Notes under the pieces: generated by a model | The model's input: the letters and a program-made list of their open reading frames with translations, nothing else | What the model was told of the DNA's origin: nothing | Database searches by the model: none | Translations under genes and position numbers: made by a program | Shown here: piece by piece, positions 1-4,674 of the stretch | Numbering within the stretch: the first letter of the stretch is position 1 | Layout of the letters: each line of letters begins with the position of its first letter | From: Chloroflexia bacterium | Lineage (GTDB): Bacteria; Chloroflexota; Chloroflexia; Thermomicrobiales; CFX8 | DNA: 6,042 bases | Reading direction: 5' to 3' | NCBI GenBank assembly: GCA_013696045.1 | Contig: JACCZH010000517.1 | Span: 1 to 6,042, forward strand

Positions 1-135
1 GACGACGGCAGCCTGCTGGTCCAGTGTGGCGACGGTCCGCTTGAGATCCTGATATGGCAGGAGGAGCCGCTGGTGAGCGCCCATGGCTCTGGAGCAATGG
101 ACCCGCTGCTGGTCGCGGTTAGCGATCCGTCCTGA
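1..135 (+). CDS. 3' end of a gene, possibly methionyl-tRNA formyltransferase-like (partial)
   Basis: The reading frame is open from the left edge to a TGA at 133-135 and gives 44 residues. The stretch DGSLLVQCGDGPLEIL followed by WQ resembles the C-terminal beta-barrel domain of methionyl-tRNA formyltransferase, where a 'dG.lvVacgdG.l.l.elQ' pattern is usual. That match is from memory and is short. The usual next segment (KKRMSA.DF-type) is not recognisable, so it could be another formyltransferase-fold protein or something unrelated. Base composition fits this frame: G/C is frequent at codon positions 1 and 3 and scarcer at position 2. A minus-strand frame (ATG at 82-84 running off the left edge) is also open, but it lacks a ribosome binding site and recognisable similarity. 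The gene converges on nuoD, leaving 61 nt between the stop codons. The start and most of the protein lie outside the window. Confidence 0.5.
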   Translation, partial: DDGSLLVQCGDGPLEILIWQEEPLVSAHGSGAMDPLLVAVSDPS

Positions 136-196
136 CGCAACGTGCATACGGGGTGCAATACATTGCTCGGCTACGCCACTTACTACGAAGATCGCG

Positions 197-1441
197 CTAA
201 CGGTCCACCGAGCCCAAGACGATGTCAATCGTCCCGATCAGGGCGACGGCGTCGGCGAGCAGGGCGCCCTGGGCCATGTAGGGCAGGATTTGCAGGTTGA
301 CGAAGTCCGGGGTGCGAATACGCACCCGGTACGGAGTGGGCGTGCCGTCTGAAACGACGTAGTGGCCAAGCTCGCCCTTGGAGTGCTCGATCGCGACGTA
401 GACTTCGCCGGGCGGCGGGCTGAAACCCTTGATGACCCAGACGAAGTGGCGCTGCATGTCTTCGGCGGTGCGCATGACGGTGTCGTGCGGCGGGATCGCA
501 TAGTTGGAATCGTTGAGCATCAGCGGGCCGTCGGTAGGCATCTGGTCCAGGCACTGGCGGACGATCCTCAACGCCTGGCGCATCTCTTCCATGCGCACCA
601 GATAACGGTCGTAGACATCGCCATTCGTGCCTAGCGGAACGTCGAACTCCAGCCGATCGTAGACCAGATATGGCTGCGCTTTGCGGACATCGTAGTTGAT
701 ACCACTGCCGCGCAGGCAGGCGCCGGTGAGACCATAATCCAGTGCGACCTCGGGCTCGATGACACCGATGCCACGGGTGCGGGCGATCCAGATCGGATTC
801 TCGGTCAGCAGATCGGAATACTCTTGCTGCTTCGACGGGAAGATGTGCAGGAAGTTCTCGATCATTCCGACCAGATCCGGTGGAATACCACGCGAGAAGC
901 CGCCCACTTCCATCATGTTGGTGGTAAGGCGCGCGCCGCAGAACTTCTCAAAAATGTCCAGGATCAACTCTCGCTCGCGGAAACAGTAGAGGCTCATCGA
1001 TAGCGCGCCGATGTCCAGAGCATGGGTACCGAGCCAGACAAGATGGCTGGCGATGCGGCTCAGCTCGGCCATAATAACGCGCCAGTATTGAGCGCGCTCA
1101 GGAGCCTCGATGCCGCACAGCTTTTCAACTGCGAGAATCCAGCCAACATTATTCTGGGGGGCGGCCACGTAGTCCGTCCGGTCCGTCCAGGGAGTGAACT
1201 GGCTGTAGCGCCGGGTCTCACCGATCTTCTCGACGCCGCGATGCAGGTAACCAATGACCGGGTCGGCGTGCGTAATCTGCTCACCGTCAAGCCGCAGCAC
1301 CACCCGCATCACGCCGTGCGTCGAAGGGTGTTGCGGGCCCATGTTCAAGACCATCTCGCGCGACCGCTCCGAGATCTGGCGCTCGTCGCTAACGTCGAAT
1401 GTGCCGAAGCTGGTAGGCGCGCCGGGATCTGTGGCTGTCAT
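197..1441 (-). CDS. nuoD: NADH-quinone oxidoreductase subunit D (49 kDa subunit)
   Basis: This is a complete 414-residue protein of normal family length, with an ATG start and a TAG stop. In complex I, NuoD forms the quinone-reduction cavity together with NuoB at the base of the cytoplasmic arm. The family signature GPQHPSTHG is at residues 35-43, followed by HRGVEK (68-72) and TDRTDY (86-91). By position, His42 and Tyr91 correspond to the two residues that contact the quinone headgroup in Thermus Nqo4 (His38 and Tyr87). Further family blocks are APERAQYWR (113-121), GARLTTNMMEVGGFSRG (169-185) and the C-terminus ending DIVLGSVDR. The start is 2 nt after the nuoC stop, and a GGAGG at 1450-1454, inside the last nuoC codons, serves it with 8-nt spacing, so translation is probably coupled to nuoC. 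It is the last nuo gene here. No clear terminator hairpin with a T-run was seen before the convergent gene that ends at 135. Confidence 0.97.
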   Translation of the reverse strand: MTATDPGAPTSFGTFDVSDERQISERSREMVLNMGPQHPSTHGVMRVVLRLDGEQITHADPVIGYLHRGVEKIGETRRYSQFTPWTDRTDYVAAPQNNVGWILAVEKLCGIEAPERAQYWRVIMAELSRIASHLVWLGTHALDIGALSMSLYCFRERELILDIFEKFCGARLTTNMMEVGGFSRGIPPDLVGMIENFLHIFPSKQQEYSDLLTENPIWIARTRGIGVIEPEVALDYGLTGACLRGSGINYDVRKAQPYLVYDRLEFDVPLGTNGDVYDRYLVRMEEMRQALRIVRQCLDQMPTDGPLMLNDSNYAIPPHDTVMRTAEDMQRHFVWVIKGFSPPPGEVYVAIEHSKGELGHYVVSDGTPTPYRVRIRTPDFVNLQILPYMAQGALLADAVALIGTIDIVLGSVDR

Positions 1442-1443
1442 CT

Positions 1444-2340
1444 CTAGAGCCTCCGGAAATCTCTAATGCGCGGTGTTGGGTTCTCAAAGCCGGGCTGGAC
1501 ATACTGCTTGTAGCCACGGATGGGGTAATCCTTGCGCAGCGGGTGACCTTCGTCCCAATCTTCCGGCAACAACATCCTGCGCAGGTCCGGGTGCCCGTGA
1601 AAGGTGATGCCAAACATGTCGTAGCACTCGCGCTCAAGCCAGCCAGCGGCGGCATACACGCCGGTGAGCGACGCGCAACCCTCGTCCTCGGCAACCGAGG
1701 TTTTGAGCCGCAGACGTTGCCGGTTCTTGATCGAGTAAATGGTTCCAACCACGTCAAAACGCCGCGCGCTACGCATCCGCAGCATGTCTACCGCGGTCAG
1801 GTCGGACAGGGTGCGATAGGAGAGATCGGGATCGTCGCGTAGCACAGTGAACATCTCTGCCCAGTGCGCGGCATTCACCCGCACCGTTACCTCGTCACGA
1901 AAAAAGACAACCTCAACGACATCCTCTGGGAAAGCGGCTTTCAGGGCGCGGATGGCGGGATGGAATTCCTCGTTCTGCGGGCCCCAGAAGCCAGTGTTGA
2001 CCCAGACCGGCGCAACTGCGCGCATGCCGGTCATATCGGTGGCCATCTCCATCTGGCGCTCGGCGGGTTCCTGAGGAACCACGAGATCGGTATTCTCAAG
2101 CGATTCATCGGGAATGTCGGTGGGCTCTTTGGGAGCTGCCTCACCGCCATAGCGGCGAGCGGTGTCGCCCATATCGGAGGCTGCCTGGGTTGATTCAGTA
2201 TCAGAGCGCGATTGCTCGGCGGTTTCAGGATCGGCGGTTACCTGTGGGCCGGTATGCTCCTCGGATACCTCTTGCACCTTCGTGCCTTCGGAATCCGATG
2301 GGGATTGATCCTCGGGTTTCTTGTCTCGGTCTTCGGCCAT
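1444..2340 (-). CDS. nuoC: NADH-quinone oxidoreductase subunit C (30 kDa subunit) with acidic N-terminal extension
   Basis: NuoC is a peripheral-arm subunit that packs against NuoD and NuoB. With the ATG at 2338-2340 it has 298 residues. The conserved domain occupies about residues 122-275 and carries the 30 kDa signature ERECYDMFGI (236-245) and DWDEGHPLRKDYP (261-273). The C-terminal tail GFENPTPRIRDFRRL ends at a TAG. This ATG is preferred because AGAGGA (2352-2357) lies 11 nt upstream. An in-frame TTG at 2377-2379 would add 13 residues and overlap nuoB by 11 nt. The first ~100 residues are unusual: low complexity, rich in Asp, Glu, Ser, Thr, Pro and Gln, with about 26 acidic against 9 basic residues, and probably disordered. 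Most NuoC proteins are shorter and lack such a segment. The frame is continuous through the extension, so it is not obviously a frameshift or fusion artefact. The gene starts 28 nt after the nuoB stop. Confidence 0.95.
   Translation of the reverse strand: MAEDRDKKPEDQSPSDSEGTKVQEVSEEHTGPQVTADPETAEQSRSDTESTQAASDMGDTARRYGGEAAPKEPTDIPDESLENTDLVVPQEPAERQMEMATDMTGMRAVAPVWVNTGFWGPQNEEFHPAIRALKAAFPEDVVEVVFFRDEVTVRVNAAHWAEMFTVLRDDPDLSYRTLSDLTAVDMLRMRSARRFDVVGTIYSIKNRQRLRLKTSVAEDEGCASLTGVYAAAGWLERECYDMFGITFHGHPDLRRMLLPEDWDEGHPLRKDYPIRGYKQYVQPGFENPTPRIRDFRRL
2026..2340 (-). other. Acidic low-complexity N-terminal extension of NuoC
   Basis: This region encodes roughly residues 1-105 of NuoC, upstream of the conserved 30 kDa domain. 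The composition is dominated by E, D, S, T, P, Q and A, with few hydrophobic residues and no predicted helix core or metal motif visible. There is no signal peptide or membrane segment, so it would lie in the cytoplasm on the peripheral arm. The opposite strand reads as a hydrophobic frame only because Asp/Glu/Ser codons complement to hydrophobic ones. The role is unknown. Confidence 0.75.
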
Positions 2341-2351
2341 TTGGGGCCGCG

Positions 2352-2357
2352 TCCTCT
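2352..2357 (-). promoter_or_regulatory. Ribosome binding site supporting the nuoC ATG at 2340
   Basis: AGAGGA on the minus strand is 11 nt from the ATG at 2338-2340. The spacing is slightly long, but it favours this start over the in-frame TTG at 2377-2379, which lies upstream of the motif and inside the nuoB coding sequence. Confidence 0.55.
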
Positions 2358-2368
2358 CAGCTTTTGGC

Positions 2369-2965
2369 CTAGCCGGCAATTACCGTGTCGGGCTCCCGCT
2401 CGGGGGCAGTGGAGTCGCGGCCCATCTCGCGCCGGGTTTGTTCGCGGTCACGCTCGCGCTGGAGCTCGGCATCATCGCGGCCGGACTTCTTAGCGATCGT
2501 CTCATACTTGATGACCTTGTTCTGAAGCTCAAGGATGCCGTAGTAGAGCGCTTCTGGAACGGGAGGGCAGCCCGGCACATAGACGTCCACCGGAACGATC
2601 TGATCGACGCCCTGAACAACGGCGTAGGTGTCGAACGGACCGCCGATGTTCGCGCACGAGCCCATTGAGATAACCCACTTTGGCTCGCTCATCTGGTCGT
2701 AGAGCGTGCGCACAATAGGTCCCATCTTCTTGGTAACCGTGCCGGAGACGATCATCAGGTCTGCCTGGCGTGGCGAGGCGCGATAGAGCATGCCGAAGCG
2801 TTCTGCAAGGTCAAAGCGCGGCATCGCGGCCGAGATCATCTCAATTGCGCAACAGGCCAGCCCAAACTGCAGCCACCACAGGCTAGAGCGACGAGCCCAG
2901 TTAAAGACCCAGTCAACCGACGTTGTCAGGACGTTCTTTTCAAACTGGTTGTCGATTACACCCAT
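2369..2965 (-). CDS. nuoB: NADH-quinone oxidoreductase subunit B (PSST subunit, cluster N2)
   Basis: This is a complete 198-residue protein. NuoB binds the terminal [4Fe-4S] cluster N2, which passes electrons to quinone at the interface with NuoD. All four expected ligands are visible: the adjacent pair Cys38-Cys39 in FGLACCAIEM, Cys104 in GSCANIGG and Cys133 in PGCPPVPEAL. The start is the ATG at 2963-2965, preceded by AAGGGAG with 7-nt spacing. The frame stays open upstream for 21 more codons, but that stretch only reads through nuoA in another frame and does not resemble NuoB. The start overlaps the last 10 nt of nuoA, which suggests translational coupling. After about residue 155 the protein carries a highly charged Arg/Glu/Asp-rich tail of about 40 residues, longer than in the compact versions of the family, which ends at a TAG. 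Confidence 0.97.
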   Translation of the reverse strand: MGVIDNQFEKNVLTTSVDWVFNWARRSSLWWLQFGLACCAIEMISAAMPRFDLAERFGMLYRASPRQADLMIVSGTVTKKMGPIVRTLYDQMSEPKWVISMGSCANIGGPFDTYAVVQGVDQIVPVDVYVPGCPPVPEALYYGILELQNKVIKYETIAKKSGRDDAELQRERDREQTRREMGRDSTAPEREPDTVIAG

Positions 2966-3312
2966 TCGAGCGCTCCCTTCTTCCACTCGTAGGCCAGTCC
3001 AGCGAGCAGGAGCCCGATAAAGACACAAATCTGGAGATATCCATAGAGTCCGAGCGCGTCAAATGCAACGGCCCATGGAAACAGGAAAATGGCTTCGATG
3101 TCAAACACCACGAATAGCAGCGCGACAACGTAGAACCTGGGCGTGTAGCGTTGGGTGGGTGGCGCAACGTCCGGAACGCCGGACTCGTAGACTTCGGATT
3201 TCGTTGGGTTGGGATTGGACGGGCGAATAAGCCGGCCGAGCAGTAGGAGCGAGCCACCCATGACCGTGGCTGTAATAAACGCGAGGCCAATAATCGCGTA
3301 ACCTTCAGCCAC
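2956..3312 (-). CDS. nuoA: NADH-quinone oxidoreductase subunit A (ND3-like membrane subunit)
   Basis: This 118-residue protein matches the usual NuoA length. NuoA is a three-helix membrane subunit at the junction of the membrane arm and the quinone cavity. Hydrophobic segments lie at about residues 6-27, 58-80 and 88-108. The conserved loop reads YESGVPD (42-48). The second helix contains FDIEAIFLFPWAV, with Asp71 and Glu73 at the conserved acidic positions. The position of the mitochondrial ND3 loop cysteine is Ser44, as in many bacteria, so a thiol switch is not expected. The start is a GTG at 3310-3312, with AAAGGA (3323-3328) 10 nt upstream. An ATG just upstream runs straight into a stop, and the next in-frame Met is residue 18, inside the first helix. 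It is the first gene of the operon. Confidence 0.95.
   Translation of the reverse strand: MAEGYAIIGLAFITATVMGGSLLLLGRLIRPSNPNPTKSEVYESGVPDVAPPTQRYTPRFYVVALLFVVFDIEAIFLFPWAVAFDALGLYGYLQICVFIGLLLAGLAYEWKKGALEWV
2973..2979 (-). promoter_or_regulatory. Ribosome binding site that fixes the nuoB start
   Basis: AAGGGAG on the minus strand lies 7 nt before the ATG at 2963-2965, inside the nuoA coding region. It supports the 198-residue NuoB rather than the longer upstream open frame. Confidence 0.7.
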
Positions 3313-3371
3313 TATCCCTGCATCCTTTCACCCCAATTCAGGGCCACCTCCAACGGTTCCGACACTTGTGT

Positions 3372-3401
3372 ACTATATCACGAGCCCTGTCGACCATCCA
3401 A
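3372..3401 (-). promoter_or_regulatory. Candidate sigma-70-type promoter for nuoABCD (proximal)
   Basis: On the minus strand the -10 hexamer TATAGT (3372-3377) is preceded by TGA, forming an extended -10 (TG-n-TATAGT). A weak -35, TTGGAT (3396-3401), sits 18 nt upstream. Transcription would start near 3365 and leave a leader of about 50 nt before the nuoA GTG. This is motif reading only. Confidence 0.45.
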
Positions 3402-3436
3402 AGACGCCTGAGCAGCCTGGTAGCTGGTTTTTAGCC

Positions 3437-3463
3437 TTTATATCATGAAAAACGTACTGACAA
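3437..3463 (-). promoter_or_regulatory. Second, distal candidate promoter for nuoABCD
   Basis: On the minus strand TATAAA (3437-3442) is preceded by TGA, again an extended -10. TTGTCA (3458-3463), which matches the -35 consensus at 5 of 6 positions, is 15 nt upstream. The spacing is short, but an extended -10 can tolerate this. The -35 overlaps a TGACA direct repeat. Confidence 0.3.
3441..3446 (+). promoter_or_regulatory. Possible -10 element for the acetyltransferase gene
   Basis: TATCAT matches the -10 consensus at 5 of 6 positions and lies about 60 nt before the ATG at 3505. No good -35 is found 16-18 nt upstream. A perfect TTGACA at 3465-3470 has no acceptable -10 downstream of it. The site overlaps the distal minus-strand candidate, so the two could compete for polymerase. 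Confidence 0.2.
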
Positions 3464-3470
3464 ATTGACA
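3458..3470. repeat. TGACA direct repeat in the divergent intergenic region
   Basis: TGACA occurs at 3458-3462 and again at 3466-3470, separated by AAT (8-nt period). It overlaps the -35 of the distal nuo promoter candidate and lies upstream of the acetyltransferase start. It could be a regulator half-site pair, but a 5-nt repeat can easily arise by chance. Confidence 0.25.
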
Positions 3471-3504
3471 CTACCACGACGCTGATGGCGCAGAAAGGCA
3501 ACGA

Positions 3505-4665
3505 ATGACGATCTCCAATCCCCGTCCTCCACGCGACGAGGCTGAATTCGCGTCGGTTACCAATTTGATCCAGCAGGTCTTCGCGGACGATGCCACCACG
3601 CAGGCCCATCTGGCACTGGTTCGCTCGACGGCTTTCCTTCCCGGGAGCTTGCCAGCGGTCTGGCATCCCGACGGGCGGGCACTGGCGGTGGTTCAGGCGG
3701 TGCCGTGCAAGATCGCCCTGTTGGGGACGTGGGTTGCAGGTGGCATCATCACGATGGTCGCAACCGATCAGGACGTTCGCGGGCAGGGCCATATGCGTGC
3801 CTGCATGAACGCGGCGCACGAGTGGCTCAAGAGCTCCGGGTACCCGCTCGCCATTCTGTATGGCATCCCGGCGGTCTATCCCCGCTTTGACTATCGTCCA
3901 GTCATGCCACATAGTGACGTTCGCTACCCAACGCCTGAAAGAGCCGCAGCCAGAAGTTTGCGTCAAGCAACCACCCGCGATCTCGAAGCCATAACACAGC
4001 TCTTTAACGAGCAGGAAATCGACCGCCCCTGCTCAATCCAGCGTCAAGCCGAGCAGTGGATCTGGAGTGGAGGCACTCGCTCGATGGCCGTTCTTGAGAG
4101 CGCTGGCGGGATTACCGGTTATGCCCGCTACGCCGCCGCCGAGACGTCAACGCTCGACGTTATCGAATCAGCCACACGAGCCGGACACGAACCGGAGTTC
4201 CTCGATGCGCTCCACGCACAAGCCGCCGAACGCGGTTCCCGCTCGGTGCGGTTACGGCTCATGCCGGACCATCCACTTGTCCGGGAGGTCAGTCGCCGCG
4301 CAACCCAATTGGACCTCTCTGACGTTCAGGCTGTTGTGCAGCCACCACAAGCTGGAATGCTCTGTGTCCTGGACATTGAGGCTACGGTAAACCTGCTCCA
4401 GCCTCAGATCACGCGCCGGTTACGCGGACAGGCATTACGGCTGGAAATTGGGGCCCGAAAAGGTATAGATGTTGGCGTTGGAGGTCCTACGGTACGCATT
4501 CCCCAGCAGGCGGAGCTCGCGCATGTGCTGAGTGGCTATCCCGGAATCGCCGCGCTACGGCAATGGGGGGCGCTCCAAAGCGATAAACACGGTTTTGACC
4601 TGGCCCAGCTAGCCTTTCCGACCGAATGGCCACGCTGGTCAGTTGAGCCGTACTGGGGCGAGTAA
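3505..4665 (+). CDS. Eis-like GNAT family N-acetyltransferase
   Basis: This complete 386-residue protein has the architecture of the Eis/COG4552 acetyltransferases (about 400 residues). These have an N-terminal GNAT domain that binds acetyl-CoA, a second divergent GNAT domain, and a C-terminal sterol-carrier-like domain, and they assemble as hexamers in Mycobacterium. The acetyl-CoA motif is VATDQDVRGQGHMRACM (85-101), close to the Eis pattern RRRGLLRA. YPRFDYRP (125-132) matches the Eis YGRFGY region, which makes Tyr125 the likely counterpart of catalytic Tyr126. LCVLDIEATVNLLQPQ (286-301) through the C-terminus fits the SCP2-like part. The C-terminal carboxylate acts in catalysis in Eis; here the chain ends PYWGE. 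The start is supported by AGAAAGG (3492-3498) with 6-nt spacing. No membrane segment is seen. The substrate cannot be read from sequence: Eis acetylates aminoglycosides and lysines, but relatives differ. The gene is monocistronic and divergent from nuoA. Confidence 0.85.
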   Translation: MTISNPRPPRDEAEFASVTNLIQQVFADDATTQAHLALVRSTAFLPGSLPAVWHPDGRALAVVQAVPCKIALLGTWVAGGIITMVATDQDVRGQGHMRACMNAAHEWLKSSGYPLAILYGIPAVYPRFDYRPVMPHSDVRYPTPERAAARSLRQATTRDLEAITQLFNEQEIDRPCSIQRQAEQWIWSGGTRSMAVLESAGGITGYARYAAAETSTLDVIESATRAGHEPEFLDALHAQAAERGSRSVRLRLMPDHPLVREVSRRATQLDLSDVQAVVQPPQAGMLCVLDIEATVNLLQPQITRRLRGQALRLEIGARKGIDVGVGGPTVRIPQQAELAHVLSGYPGIAALRQWGALQSDKHGFDLAQLAFPTEWPRWSVEPYWGE

Positions 4666-4674
4666 GCCGTCGCC

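Noticed and set aside
155..166. Inverted repeat GCAAT-AC-ATTGC between the convergent genes, considered as a terminator
   Set aside because: The stem is only 5 bp with a 2-nt loop, and no T-run follows on either strand.
1022..1447. Plus-strand open frame of 141 codons inside nuoD
   Set aside because: It is antisense to the highly conserved NuoD N-terminal region. Long shadow frames are expected in GC-rich DNA.
2212..2493. Plus-strand open frame with a hydrophobic, membrane-like N-terminus
   Set aside because: It is the antisense of the acidic NuoC extension: Asp/Glu/Ser codons complement to Leu/Ile/Val/Gly-type codons. It runs across the nuoB/nuoC junction, has no family resemblance, and both minus-strand genes are well supported.
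3412..3432. CAGC/GCTG inverted repeat followed by a T-run on the plus strand, considered as a terminator
   Set aside because: The stem is 4 bp, and no plus-strand gene lies upstream that would need terminating.
3465..3493. Perfect TTGACA as the -35 of an acetyltransferase promoter
   Set aside because: No -10-like hexamer occurs 15-19 nt downstream; the sequence there is GC-rich and runs into the ribosome binding site.
3373..3966. Minus-strand open frame of 197 codons, antisense to the acetyltransferase 5' part and extending into the intergenic region
   Set aside because: It shows no recognisable motif, its composition looks like a shadow frame, and it would overlap both the conserved acetyl-CoA loop of the real gene and the candidate nuo promoters.
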